From Goodfellowiella coeruleoviolacea (lineage in GTDB: Bacteria; Actinomycetota; Actinomycetes; Mycobacteriales; Pseudonocardiaceae): a DNA stretch of 64,000 nt. Shown in pieces: positions 17,810-28,938 of this stretch (positions are counted from its first letter, which is position 1; each line of letters begins with the position of its first letter). The notes under the pieces were generated by a model that saw only the letters and a list, made by a program, of their open reading frames with translations, was not told the DNA's origin and did not search any database. The stretch is from the NCBI RefSeq assembly GCF_024171785.1, contig NZ_JAMTCK010000003.1, forward strand, positions 496,001 through 560,000, read 5' to 3'. Made by a program: the position numbers and the translations under genes.

Positions 17810-18041
17810 CCTCGGCTCTCGCCTGGCTCACGCCAGGCGATCCGCCAGCTCCTCCGGAGCTGTGTTGCCTCGGCTCTCGCCTGGCTCACGCCAGGCGATC
17901 CGCCAGCTCCTCCGGAGCTGTGTTGCCTCGGCTCTCGCCTGGCTCACGCCAGGCGATCCGCCAGCTCCTCCGGAGCTGTGTTGCCTCGGCTCTCGCCTGG
18001 CTCACGCCAGGCGATCCGCCAGCTCCTCCGGAGCTGTGCTG
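17810..18041. repeat. 58-bp tandem repeat, four copies, each with two hairpins
   Basis: Units at 17810-17867, 17868-17925, 17926-17983 and 17984-18041 are identical apart from one base near the end of the fourth. Each holds two inverted repeats: GCCTGGC-tcac-GCCAGGC and CAGCTCC-tcc-GGAGCTG. A fifth, partial and diverged unit (CCTCAGCTCTCGCCCGGCT) is the actual 3' end of thiD, so the array appears to have grown by duplication from the end of that gene. It separates thiD from the downstream spermidine-synthase-like gene. Confidence 0.95.
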
Positions 18042-18043
18042 CC

Positions 18044-20675
<2,632 letters not shown>

Positions 20676-20824
20676 TTAACTTCAGTTGTGTGCTGAACTT
20701 GTTCGTCGAGCCCTGAGCGCTGGGTGTCGCGAGCACCGCGCGCTCCAGAGCCGACGATAACCACCGGGCGTGCTCACTGCCAAGAACCAAGCGCTCGGCC
20801 CCGGATTCCGGCTACCGTGCACAC

Positions 20825-21472
20825 GTGGCTGATGATCAGCCGTTCCCACCGGGCACGCGGCGGGCCCCACGCCCAGCCGCGCCACTGCCCTGCCCGGCGT
20901 GCGGGGATCTCGCCGGCCGGGCTTATCCGCACTGTCCGGGCTGCGCCGAGGCGGTGGACCGGTACTGGCTGCTGGACTGGCAGGCCCTGCTGGCCGAGCG
21001 GCGGGTCGAGGCCGGTGGGGTGGCCGAGCGCGAACTGGCCGCGCGGGTGCTGGGCGAGCCGGTCGGCCGGGTGGCGTGGACCTGCGTGGACTGGGCCCTG
21101 TGCCTGCTGCGCTGCGCCCAGTGCGGGGCCGAGCTGGGCACCGGCGCGCGGGAGTGCGTGTCCTGCACCATGGCCTCGGACAACCGCTGGGCCTGGCACC
21201 ACCAGTGCCCGCCGAGCGCGATCACCGCCAACGAGCACAACCTGCGGGTGGCCAGGGAGGCGCTGCGCGCGCCCCACCGCCACCGCGCCACCATCGTCGC
21301 GGGCTGGCGGCTGGTCATGCCGTTCCTGCTGGCCGGGGCGGTGGTGACGAACGGCCAGGCGCAGCGGATCAGGGCGCACGTGCTGGCCGAGCGCTACGAC
21401 GAGCTGGCCGGCTGCCGCAGCTACACGGAGTTGGCCGGGCTGCCCGAACTGCCCTGGCGCCAGCCGTCCTGA
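20825..21472 (+). CDS. Cysteine-rich hypothetical protein
   Basis: 215 residues, not recognised as a named family. The N-terminal part has two CxxC pairs (CPACG, CPGC) and the middle another two (CAQCG ... CVSC), which together could form two zinc ribbons around a short helical region. The remainder is helical with HQCPPSAITANEHNLRVA and a weakly hydrophobic WRLVMPFLLAGAVVTNG stretch. The GTG at 20825 is the first in-frame start and has no strong ribosome-binding site. It is divergent from thiC and convergent with peptide deformylase. A nucleic-acid-binding role is only a guess from the ribbons. Confidence 0.7.
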   Translation: MADDQPFPPGTRRAPRPAAPLPCPACGDLAGRAYPHCPGCAEAVDRYWLLDWQALLAERRVEAGGVAERELAARVLGEPVGRVAWTCVDWALCLLRCAQCGAELGTGARECVSCTMASDNRWAWHHQCPPSAITANEHNLRVAREALRAPHRHRATIVAGWRLVMPFLLAGAVVTNGQAQRIRAHVLAERYDELAGCRSYTELAGLPELPWRQPS

Positions 21473-21516
21473 CCAGGCCGGTCAGCACCAGGCCGGTCAG
21501 CACCAGGCCGGTCAGC
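21472..21516. repeat. 15-bp tandem repeat, three copies
   Basis: ACCAGGCCGGTCAGC is repeated exactly at 21472-21486, 21487-21501 and 21502-21516, starting at the last base of the stop codon of the cysteine-rich gene, followed by a degenerate unit (GTCCCGGTCAGC). It lies in the gap between two convergent genes. Confidence 0.9.
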
Positions 21517-21535
21517 GTCCCGGTCAGCGCGGGGA

Positions 21536-22108
21536 TCAGTCGGCGAACGGGTCGGGTTCGCTGGCCGGGTCCCAGGACAGGCCGGGCCTGCCCCACTGGT
21601 TGTGCTTGAGCATCTTCTTGGCCGCCCGCGCGTGCCGGCCCACCAGCCGGTCCAGGTACAGGTGGCCGTCCAGGTGGTCGGTCTCGTGCTGGAGGCAGCG
21701 GGCGAAGAAGCCGGTGCCCTCGACCTCGACGGGTGCGCCGTCCACGTCCTGGCCGGTGACCTTGGCCCACGCCGCCCGGCCGGTGGGGAAGGACTCGCCG
21801 GGCACGGACAGGCAGCCCTCGTAGTCGTGGTCCGGGTCGGGCATGCCCTCGGGGATCGCAGCGGTCTCCAGCACGGGGTTGACCACCAGGCCGCGGTGCT
21901 GGACGCCCTCGTCGTCCGGGCAGTCGTAGACGAACAGCCGCAGGTCCACGCCGATCTGGTTGGCCGCGAGCCCGACGCCGTTGGCCGCGGCCATGGTCTC
22001 GAACATATCCTCGACCAGGTCGCGCAGCCGCTGGTCGAAGGTGTCGACCGGGCGGGTGGGAGTGTGCAGGACCGGGTCACCGACGATCCGGATCGGGTGG
22101 ACTGCCAT
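21536..22108 (-). CDS. def: Peptide deformylase
   Basis: 190 residues. Removes the formyl group from the N-terminal Met of new proteins. All three metal motifs are intact: [10 protein letters not shown] (44-53), EGCLSVPG with Cys99, and HETDHLDG with His141 and His145 plus catalytic Glu142. The ATG at 22108 ([14 protein letters not shown]) is the typical start; longer frames add an unrelated extension. The C-terminal tail after the active site is about 40 residues, as in actinobacterial type enzymes. Confidence 0.96.
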   Translation of the reverse strand: MAVHPIRIVGDPVLHTPTRPVDTFDQRLRDLVEDMFETMAAANGVGLAANQIGVDLRLFVYDCPDDEGVQHRGLVVNPVLETAAIPEGMPDPDHDYEGCLSVPGESFPTGRAAWAKVTGQDVDGAPVEVEGTGFFARCLQHETDHLDGHLYLDRLVGRHARAAKKMLKHNQWGRPGLSWDPASEPDPFAD

Positions 22109-22315
22109 GGCTGTTGACCCTACTGGGTCGCCGCCCGTCCCGATCCTCGGGCTGGGCTGTGACCAGCGACAACGTGGTCGCTGGCGGAAAGGCGCTGACG
22201 CGCCGGCCAATGGCGAGCGCGGCAGGATGATCACGTGATCTAATGGGGGTCGCGGAATCGCACGGGTGTGGTTCCGGCAACCGCAGGGATCGCCGACCGT
22301 GAGGCGAGGAGCCAG

Positions 22316-22612
22316 ATGGACGCCGCAGAGGCGCTGCCACCGGCCGAGGAGCCGGGTGACGGCCTGACCGACCGGGAACGCGCCATCCTGGCGTTCGAGC
22401 GCCAGTGGTGGAAGTTCGCCGGCGCCAAGGAACAGGCCATCCGTGAGCTGTTCGACATGTCGGCCACGCGCTACTACCAGGTCCTCAACGGGTTGATCGA
22501 CAAACAGGAGGCGCTGGCCGCCGACCCGATGTTGATCAAGCGGTTGCGCAAGCAGCGGGCGATCAGGCAGCGGGCCAGGGCCGCCCGGCGACTGGGCATC
22601 GAGCCGAAATGA
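22316..22612 (+). CDS. DUF3263 domain protein
   Basis: 98 residues. DUF3263 is a short, strongly conserved actinobacterial domain: [22 protein letters not shown] followed by [16 protein letters not shown] and a basic C-terminus. The helix pattern suggests a small DNA-binding (sigma-like or HTH) protein, not proven. The ATG at 22316 has GAGGAG close upstream. Its stop overlaps the start of the LytR_C gene by four bases (ATGA); this gene pair is conserved in actinobacteria, often near def as here. Confidence 0.9.
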   Translation: MDAAEALPPAEEPGDGLTDRERAILAFERQWWKFAGAKEQAIRELFDMSATRYYQVLNGLIDKQEALAADPMLIKRLRKQRAIRQRARAARRLGIEPK

Positions 22613-23277
22613 GCCCAGCGGAACCGCCGGGTCAGTCGCGGGCGCGGGTGGCCGGCATCGGTCTGCTCGGGGTGTCCGGGGTCGCGCTGGTGCTCGGGGT
22701 GGTGTCGCTGTTCACCGGCGGGTCCAGCCCCGAGGCGGCGCCCACCGCCGCTCCGCCGACCGGGTCCGCGCAGAGCACGGCCAGCACCCAGTCCACCACC
22801 GAGGTGGGGTCCAGCGCCCCGCCCGAGTCGTCGACCGCGCCTGCGGGTGGCGAGTCGAGCAGTGCCGCCCAGCCGCCGGCCAGCACCGGCACGTCCACCC
22901 CGTCCGACCAGGGTCAGCAGCCCGGCGGGACGCCCACGGGGGCGCAGCCGCCCGGCGGGGTGGCCCAGCCCGGTGACCAGGCGGTGACCGTGCGGGTCTA
23001 CAACAACAGCACCATCTCCGGCCTGGCCGCCAGGGCGGCCGAGGAGCTGCGGGCCAACGGCTGGCAGGTGGACGACGTGGGCAACTACTCGCAGGGCAAG
23101 ATCGCCACCACCACCGTCTACTACCGGCCGGGCACCGACGAGGAGGCCCAGGCCCAGCGGCTCGGCGAGCGGTTCCGGGTGCGGGTGGAGCCCCGGTTCG
23201 AGGGCATCGAGTCGGCCAGCCCCGGGGTGATCCTCATCGTCACCAACGACTACCAGGGGCCGAAGACCAACAAGTGA
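22609..23277 (+). CDS. LytR C-terminal domain (LytR_C) membrane protein
   Basis: 222 residues. A short cytoplasmic start, one membrane segment ([22 protein letters not shown], about 14-35), a long Ser/Thr/Pro/Gly-rich extracellular spacer, and a C-terminal LytR_C domain ([27 protein letters not shown] ... ILIVTNDY split over about 125-215). This domain is otherwise the tail of LytR-CpsA-Psr wall-polymer ligases; stand-alone forms like this sit next to DUF3263 genes and are thought to act at the envelope. It is translationally coupled to the DUF3263 gene by an ATGA overlap. Confidence 0.9.
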   Translation: MSPAEPPGQSRARVAGIGLLGVSGVALVLGVVSLFTGGSSPEAAPTAAPPTGSAQSTASTQSTTEVGSSAPPESSTAPAGGESSSAAQPPASTGTSTPSDQGQQPGGTPTGAQPPGGVAQPGDQAVTVRVYNNSTISGLAARAAEELRANGWQVDDVGNYSQGKIATTTVYYRPGTDEEAQAQRLGERFRVRVEPRFEGIESASPGVILIVTNDYQGPKTNK

Positions 23278-23280
23278 TCG

Positions 23281-23310
23281 CGCGGGCCGTGACCGGTGTC
23301 AACGGCCGCG
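23281..23310. terminator. Hairpin between convergent LytR_C and AAA genes
   Basis: Arms CGCGGGCCGT (23281-23290) and ACGGCCGCG (23302-23310) pair with one bulged G around an 11-base loop, four bases after the LytR_C stop. Likely terminator. Confidence 0.45.
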
Positions 23311-23411
23311 CCACCACTCGTCTCCGCCAGCGGTGTTCTCCGACACCGCGTGGCGAGCCGCCGTAACTGGACGTGACGCACGTCACGTCCCGGGCGTGGG
23401 TTGGTCAGGGG

Positions 23412-25643
23412 TCAGCCGCGGGACTCGGCGTAGGCGGCCAGCGCGGCCAGCTGCGCGGGGTCCAGCGACGGCCGCACCGCAGCCCGGGCCGTCTCCAGGT
23501 GGGCGGCGGTGACCTCGGCGGCCTCCAGCGACTCGCGCATGGCGGTCAGCGCGGCCTCCCGGACCAGCGCGGCGCAGTCGGCGGCCGAGTAGCCGTCCAG
23601 GGTGGCGGCCAGCTCGTCCAGGTCCACGTCCCCGGCCAGCGGCGTGTTCCTGGCCGCCGAACCCAGGATCGCCGCCCTGGCCGCCGCGTCCGGCGGCGGC
23701 ACGTAGATCAGCCGCTCCAGCCGGCCGGGCCGCAGCAGCGCCGGGTCCACCAGCTCGGGCCGGTTGGTGGCGCCCAGGATCACCACGTCCCGCAGCGGCT
23801 CCACCCCGTCGAGTTCGGTGAGCAGCGCGGCCACCACCCGGTCGGCCACCCCGGAGTCGGACGACTGGCCGCGCCGGGGCGCGAGCGCGTCCACCTCGTC
23901 GAGGAACACCATGGCTGGGGCGGCCTCGGCGGCGCGCTGGAACAGCTCGCGCACGGCCCGCTCGGACTCGCCGACCCACTTGTCCATCAGCTCGGCGCCC
24001 TTGACCGACAACACGTTCAGCCGCCCGCTGCCGGCCAGCGCGCGCACCAGGAACGTCTTGCCGCAGCCCGGCGGGCCGTAGAGCAGCACGCCCCTGGGCG
24101 GCTCGACGCCGAGGCGGGCGAAGGAATCCGGGTACTGCAACGGCCACAGCACCGACTCGGTGAGCGCCTGCTTGACCTCGACCATGTCGCCCACGTCGGC
24201 CAGGCTGATCCCGCCGGTGCGCAGGTTGTCCGAAGTGGACATCGAAATGGGGCGGACCGTGTCCAGCGCGCCGAGCAGGTCCTGCTGGCCGATGCGCGGC
24301 TCGTCGGCCTCGCGCTGGCGCAGCGCCGCCCGCACCGCGGCCTCCCGGCGCAGCGCCACCAGGTCGGCCACCACGAACCCGGGGGTGCGCTCGGCCACCG
24401 CACCCAGGTCCACATCGGACTCCACGGGCGCGTCGCGCAGCAGCACCCGCAGCAGTTCGGTGCGGGTGGTCTCGCCGGGCAGGGGCAGGGTCAGCTCCCG
24501 GTCGATCAGCTCCGGGTCGCGCAGCCTCGGGTCGACCGACTCGGGGTGGGCGCTGGTGACGACCAGCGCGACCGACGGCGTGCGCATGGCCGCGCGCAGC
24601 GTGTCCAGCACCACGGTGGCCACCGGCGGTGGCGTGCTCGCCGGCAGCAGCGCGTCCACGTCGGTCACCAGCAGCACGCACGGCGTGCCCGCGGCGGTGG
24701 TCGCCGCCGCCGCGGCCAGGGCGTCGGCCACCCGCTGCGCGGCCGGCCCGGCCTCCAGCACGGCCGCGTTCGGCGCGGCCAGCTCCACCACGTCCGCGCC
24801 GATCGCCTTGGCCACCGACCGCACCAGGGTCGCCTTGCCCACGCCCTCGGGCCCGCCGACCAGCACGCCGAGCCGCGCCGCCGCGCCCAGCTTGGCCAGC
24901 AGTTCCGGCCGCCGGAAGGTCAGCTCCAGCCACTCGGTCAGCCGCCGGGCCGCGTCCTTGGCGCCCACCAGGTCGGACACGGGCGGGACGGTGGCCGGCT
25001 CGGCCGGGCCGGCCACGGCGAGCGGTGCCGGGGGCTGGCCGCCGTCCACCGGCCGGGCCGGGCTGGCCGGGGCGCTGTCGCCGGTGCGCGCGCCGTCCCG
25101 CCAACCGACCACTGTGGACGGTTGCACCGCGACCGGGCCGACCGGGTCGGTGGCGGTGATGGTGAGCAGTTCGTTGGTCCAGGTCATGCCGATCGCGCCG
25201 GCCAGTTTGCGGCGGGTGGCCGACACGTCCGCGCCGGGCGGCGGGGCCAGGTCCTGGGGCAGCAGGGACACGGCGTCGCCGGTGGTGAGCACCTTGCCGG
25301 TGAGCGCCAGCCGCAGCGTCTCCGGGGTGAGCGAGGTGCTGGCCAGCCGCGACCCGGCCACGGTGACCGAGCGGGCCGGCGCCACCGCCACCGGGGTGAC
25401 CACGATCTCCGCGCCCTCGGTGACACCCACGTTGGACAGGGTCACGTCGTCCACCAGCACCACGCCGGGCGGGCCGGCCGGGTCGCCGGCCGCGGCGAGT
25501 GCCGCGCTGACCCGGGAACCGGTCAGCTTGACCGCGTCCCAGGCGCGCAGCCCGAGCGCGTCCATCACCTCGGGGTGCAGCCGGACCACACCCCGCCGGG
25601 TGTCCAACGCGGACGGGGACAGGCGTGCCGTCAGTGAGATCAC
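23412..25643 (-). CDS. CDC48/VCP-like tandem AAA ATPase
   Basis: 743 residues. The N-terminal region (residues 1-190) is a double-psi-barrel/CDC48_N-like part (VVRLHPEVMDALGLRAWDAVKLTG). AAA module 1 has Walker A GGPEGVGKATL and Walker B VLLVTDVDALLP, ending in Asp instead of the usual Glu. Module 2 has GPPGCGKTFLVRALAG, MVFLDEVDALAPRRG, GATNRPELVDPALLRPGRLERLIYV split over its length, with sensor and arginine fingers. Module 2 is the better conserved, as often seen. It probably unfolds protein or remodels complexes. The GTG at 25643 is taken as start; the frame stays open upstream but is Arg/Thr-rich and unlike the family. Confidence 0.9.
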   Translation of the reverse strand: MISLTARLSPSALDTRRGVVRLHPEVMDALGLRAWDAVKLTGSRVSAALAAAGDPAGPPGVVLVDDVTLSNVGVTEGAEIVVTPVAVAPARSVTVAGSRLASTSLTPETLRLALTGKVLTTGDAVSLLPQDLAPPPGADVSATRRKLAGAIGMTWTNELLTITATDPVGPVAVQPSTVVGWRDGARTGDSAPASPARPVDGGQPPAPLAVAGPAEPATVPPVSDLVGAKDAARRLTEWLELTFRRPELLAKLGAAARLGVLVGGPEGVGKATLVRSVAKAIGADVVELAAPNAAVLEAGPAAQRVADALAAAAATTAAGTPCVLLVTDVDALLPASTPPPVATVVLDTLRAAMRTPSVALVVTSAHPESVDPRLRDPELIDRELTLPLPGETTRTELLRVLLRDAPVESDVDLGAVAERTPGFVVADLVALRREAAVRAALRQREADEPRIGQQDLLGALDTVRPISMSTSDNLRTGGISLADVGDMVEVKQALTESVLWPLQYPDSFARLGVEPPRGVLLYGPPGCGKTFLVRALAGSGRLNVLSVKGAELMDKWVGESERAVRELFQRAAEAAPAMVFLDEVDALAPRRGQSSDSGVADRVVAALLTELDGVEPLRDVVILGATNRPELVDPALLRPGRLERLIYVPPPDAAARAAILGSAARNTPLAGDVDLDELAATLDGYSAADCAALVREAALTAMRESLEAAEVTAAHLETARAAVRPSLDPAQLAALAAYAESRG

Positions 25644-25890
25644 GGCGTCGAGCCTACGGCGTGTTCGAGAAGTCGTCGTTCGTCGCGAGCCGTTCCGGCG
25701 ATCCTCGGCGGCGGCGGTTTCGCGCGTCCTTCCGCCGGCGTCGTCCGGGGTCGGATCGGTGCGGACGACCACCGTGACGGCCGCGATCACCGGCGGCGCC
25801 AGGAACGTCAGCGGCATGTGTGGCCATGAGCTGGATGGTTGACGGTGTCGCCGGGACCCGGATCGCGGCTCACCGTTGGCTGGCCCACCA

Positions 25891-26829
25891 TCACGCGAAG
25901 GCCGCGCCGATGGCGTCGCCGATCTCGTTCAGCACGTCGCGCGAGACCTGGACGTCGCGGGTGAAGGACAGGAACGCGTGCGGCACTCCCTCGACCGGTC
26001 GGTGCGTCACCGGCACCCCAGCCTCGCGGAGCGCGTCCGCGTACCGGATGCCCTGGTCGCGTAGTGGGTCAAGCTCGGCAGTGACGATGAACGCGGCCGG
26101 GAGCCCGGTGAGGTCGTCCGCGCGCAGTGGAGAGACGCGGGGGTCGGCGCCCTCGTCGGGGGTGTTCAGGTAGGCGCCCCAGAACCACTCAAGCCAAGGG
26201 CGCGTCAGCAGGGGGCCGGCGGCGTTGTCGTACATCGACGCGCTGTCGTCGAAGCGGTCGGTTGCGGGGTAGGCGAGGGCCTGGAAGGTGACGGTCGGTC
26301 CGCCGCGTCGCATCGCTTCCTGCGCGGTGACGGCGGCGAGGTTGCCTCCCGCGCTCTCGCCGAACAGGGCGATGCGCTTCGGGTCGGCGCCGAAGGTGCC
26401 CGCGTTCTGCTCGACCCACCGCAGCGCCGCGTAACTGTCTTCGACGGCTCCCGGGAACCGGTGTTCTGGCGCGAGGCGGTAGCCGACGGAGACGACGACG
26501 GTCTTCGACCGCGTCGCGACGATCCTGGCGAAGTGGTCCTGGCTGTCGAGGTCGCCGAACACCCAGCCGCCGCCGTGGAAGAACACCGTCACCGGAGCGG
26601 GCGAGCCCGTCGGGATCGTCCCGGGGGTGTAGATGCGGATCGGGACGTCGTGGTCGCCGTTGCGGAAGGTCGTGTCGCGAACCTCGCGAACCGGGACGAC
26701 GTCACCGGCGAACGAGGCGAACGCGAGGCCGGCGGCGCGGTTCTCCGCCACGGTGCGGGTGTTGGGTGCGGGCGCGGGGGTCGCGGCCAAGTCGTCGAGC
26801 ACGGCCTGGATCTGCGGGTCGAGGGCCAT
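25891..26829 (-). CDS. Alpha/beta hydrolase of the hormone-sensitive lipase (GDSAG/HGG) family
   Basis: 312 residues. The oxyanion motif HGGGWVFGDLDSQDH, the nucleophile GESAGGNLAA, and catalytic Asp/His in DPLRDQG and GVPHAF are all present, the pattern of bacterial HSL-family esterases acting on short-chain esters. The ATG at 26829 has AAGGGA six bases upstream. It is divergent from a TetR gene with palindromes in between and is likely its target. The base composition is a little less GC-rich than neighbours, perhaps a recent acquisition. Confidence 0.92.
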   Translation of the reverse strand: MALDPQIQAVLDDLAATPAPAPNTRTVAENRAAGLAFASFAGDVVPVREVRDTTFRNGDHDVPIRIYTPGTIPTGSPAPVTVFFHGGGWVFGDLDSQDHFARIVATRSKTVVVSVGYRLAPEHRFPGAVEDSYAALRWVEQNAGTFGADPKRIALFGESAGGNLAAVTAQEAMRRGGPTVTFQALAYPATDRFDDSASMYDNAAGPLLTRPWLEWFWGAYLNTPDEGADPRVSPLRADDLTGLPAAFIVTAELDPLRDQGIRYADALREAGVPVTHRPVEGVPHAFLSFTRDVQVSRDVLNEIGDAIGAAFA

Positions 26830-26860
26830 GAGCTTCCCTTTCGCGGGGGCTGGAGCGATC

Positions 26861-26915
26861 TTGGAATGAACACTCCAACCGTAGGCGGCACGAGATTGGA
26901 AAGGCAATTCCAATC
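26861..26915. promoter_or_regulatory. Two palindromic operator candidates between hydrolase and TetR gene
   Basis: A perfect GATTGGAA-aggcaa-TTCCAATC lies at 26894-26915 and a weaker TTGGA-N8-TCCAA at 26861-26878. Both share the TTGGA/TCCAA core, consistent with two binding sites for the adjacent TetR repressor. Confidence 0.7.
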
Positions 26916-26933
26916 TTTGGTAGGTTGGCTCTC

Positions 26934-27593
26934 ATGCAGCCGCACAGTGCCGAGACCCGGGTCAGGGCAGCGAGCACCGAGGGTGGCCGTCGCACGCGGG
27001 ACCGCATCCTGCGCGCCGCCGCTGAGCTGATGTTCAAGCAGGGCGTCGCCGGCACGAGCATCCCCGACGTGCAACGCCGTGCCCAGGTGAGTGCCTCGCA
27101 GATCTATCACTACTTCGGCGACAAGAAGGGCCTCACGGCTGCGGTGATCGAGTACCAGAGCACCGTGAAGCTCGAACAGCAGCGGCCCCTGCTCGACCAC
27201 CTCGACAGCATCGAGGCACTGCGCGAGTGGTGCGAACGCGCCGCCGTCCGCCTGGACGCGGTGCACTGCGTCGGAGGGTGCGAGATCGGCTCGCTCGCGA
27301 GCGAGCTGTCGGACATCGACCCCTCAGCTCGCCTCGGCCTGGCTACGGGATTCGCCGCGTGGCAGGCGGCGATCGAATCCGGGCTGGCTCGGATGCGCGA
27401 GCGCGGCGACCTCGGAGCTGACGAGGACGTGTCGGCGCTCGCGGTCGCGCTGCTGGCCGCGATCCAGGGCGGCATGCTCCTCTCGCAGGTGAACCAGGAC
27501 GCCACCCCGTACCGTCGCGCGGTCAACGTGGTCATCGACCACATCGCGGACCGCGTCGCGGCGGCTCGGGCTTCGCGTCCCGCCGATCGCTGA
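26934..27593 (+). CDS. TetR/AcrR family transcriptional regulator
   Basis: 219 residues from the ATG at 26934. TetR_N at about 15-65: TRDRILRAAAELMFKQGVAG, IPDVQRRAQVSASQIYHYFG, DKKGLTAAVIEY. The C-terminal part contains C..GCEIGSLASEL, typical of TetR proteins that respond to reactive or aromatic compounds (the TetR_C_33/AcuR-like type; assignment tentative). It is divergent from the HSL-type esterase and probably controls it through the TTGGA/TCCAA palindromes. A TTG three codons upstream is possible as start. Confidence 0.92.
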   Translation: MQPHSAETRVRAASTEGGRRTRDRILRAAAELMFKQGVAGTSIPDVQRRAQVSASQIYHYFGDKKGLTAAVIEYQSTVKLEQQRPLLDHLDSIEALREWCERAAVRLDAVHCVGGCEIGSLASELSDIDPSARLGLATGFAAWQAAIESGLARMRERGDLGADEDVSALAVALLAAIQGGMLLSQVNQDATPYRRAVNVVIDHIADRVAAARASRPADR

Positions 27594-27885
27594 GCACCGG
27601 CCGGCCAGTACCCGCCGACGCGGCGAGAGCACCTACCTCACCAGCAACTGCCTTGCGGCACCAGCCAGCCCAGGTGTTCCGGGCCGGGTGCCCGGCGCGG
27701 TTGCCGCCCGACCGCCGGTTCGGCACGGGGGCTTGCCCGACCGGGTTCCGCCGTTCTAGGGTTCAGCCACTTCAACGAGACGCTCTCCAGAAGTGCGCCG
27801 CAGTGCGGGAGCGTCCCACCTCGATCGAGGTGCCGGAGGGGCGGCAACGGTTTTTGGCGACCCTTCTCTCCGGAGGCTTCTCATC
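27594..27885. other. Intergenic region
   Basis: About 290 bases between the TetR gene and the LLM oxidoreductase. No recognisable gene or strong hairpin. The last 20 bases carry the GGAGG of the downstream gene. Confidence 0.5.
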
Positions 27886-28731
27886 ATGGACATCGGTATT
27901 GGTCTGCCCGTTGGCGACCCCGCTGCCCTGCTCGACTGGGCCCGGCGCGCCGAGGCCGGCCCGTTCAGCACGCTCGGCCTGCTCGACCGGCTCGTCTACG
28001 ACAACCCCGAACCCCTGGTCGCGCTCGCGGTTCTCGCCGGCGCCACGTCCCGCGTCCGCGTGCAGACCGAGGTGTTGCTGGCCCCGCTGCGCGACACCGC
28101 CCTGCTCGCCAAGCAGGCCGCCACGCTCGACCGGATGACCGGCGGCCGGCTGGTGCTCGGCCTGGGCATCGGCGGCCGGGCCGACGACCACCAGGTCACC
28201 GGCGTTGACCTGCGCACCCGAGGCCGCCGGCTGGACGGGCAGCTGGCGGTGCTGCGCCGCCTCTGGTCCGGTCAGCCGCACGGCGACGGCGTCGGCCCGA
28301 TCGGCCCCGCGCCGGCCCGGCCCGGCGGCCCCACCGTGCTGTTCGGCGGCTTCCAGCCGGTCGCGCTGGAACGGGTGGCGCGCTGGGGTGACGGGTTCCT
28401 CGCCGCGGCGCCGCCGTCCTGGGCGGGCGGCCTGTTCGACACCGTGCGCGGGTTCTGGCGGGAGCACGGCCGCGCCGGCCAGCCCCGGATCGTCGCGCAG
28501 GTCAACGTCGCGCTCGGCGCGGAAGCGGTGATCGACGACGCCCGCGCCCGGATGGGCGCCTACTACGGGTTCACCGGCCGGGCCGAGGAGATGGTCGCCG
28601 GCATGCGCACCACCCCGGCCGAGGTCCGGGCGGCCGTCACCGCGTTCGCCGATCTCGGCGCGGACGAAGTGATCTGCTACTGCTACGGCCTGGACCCGAC
28701 CCAGGTCGACCGGCTCGCCGACATCGTCTGA
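27886..28731 (+). CDS. LLM class flavin-dependent oxidoreductase
   Basis: 281 residues of the luciferase-like monooxygenase fold. It begins MDIGIGLPVGDPAALLDWAR, with the family core VLLAPLRDTALLAKQAATLDRMTGGRLVLGLGIGG (about 62-96) that builds the flavin pocket. Such enzymes use FMNH2 or F420; which one is not evident. The ATG at 27886 has GGAGG nine bases upstream. It stands alone; the downstream LuxR gene is separated by about 200 bases. Confidence 0.9.
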   Translation: MDIGIGLPVGDPAALLDWARRAEAGPFSTLGLLDRLVYDNPEPLVALAVLAGATSRVRVQTEVLLAPLRDTALLAKQAATLDRMTGGRLVLGLGIGGRADDHQVTGVDLRTRGRRLDGQLAVLRRLWSGQPHGDGVGPIGPAPARPGGPTVLFGGFQPVALERVARWGDGFLAAAPPSWAGGLFDTVRGFWREHGRAGQPRIVAQVNVALGAEAVIDDARARMGAYYGFTGRAEEMVAGMRTTPAEVRAAVTAFADLGADEVICYCYGLDPTQVDRLADIV

Positions 28732-28938
28732 GCGCCGAGCAACCCGGGGCCGGCCCGCTCACGCCAGTGGCGCGGCCCCGGGCCCCTCGCGCTCCGGCAA
28801 CCGGATGAACTTGATCACCATTAGGTCAACGGGTGACGAGGAGAATCCAGCAGCGCTCACAATCAAGCGGGGGGAACGCGGGCATCTCGCGGTTGTGGGC
28901 GGGACCCATCGGCGTGGCCTGGGGGGAGGGCGGAGACC

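Noticed and set aside
23373..25637. A 754-codon plus-strand frame opposite the AAA ATPase
   Set aside because: Gly/His/Gln/Arg-rich shadow of a gene with two canonical AAA modules on the minus strand.
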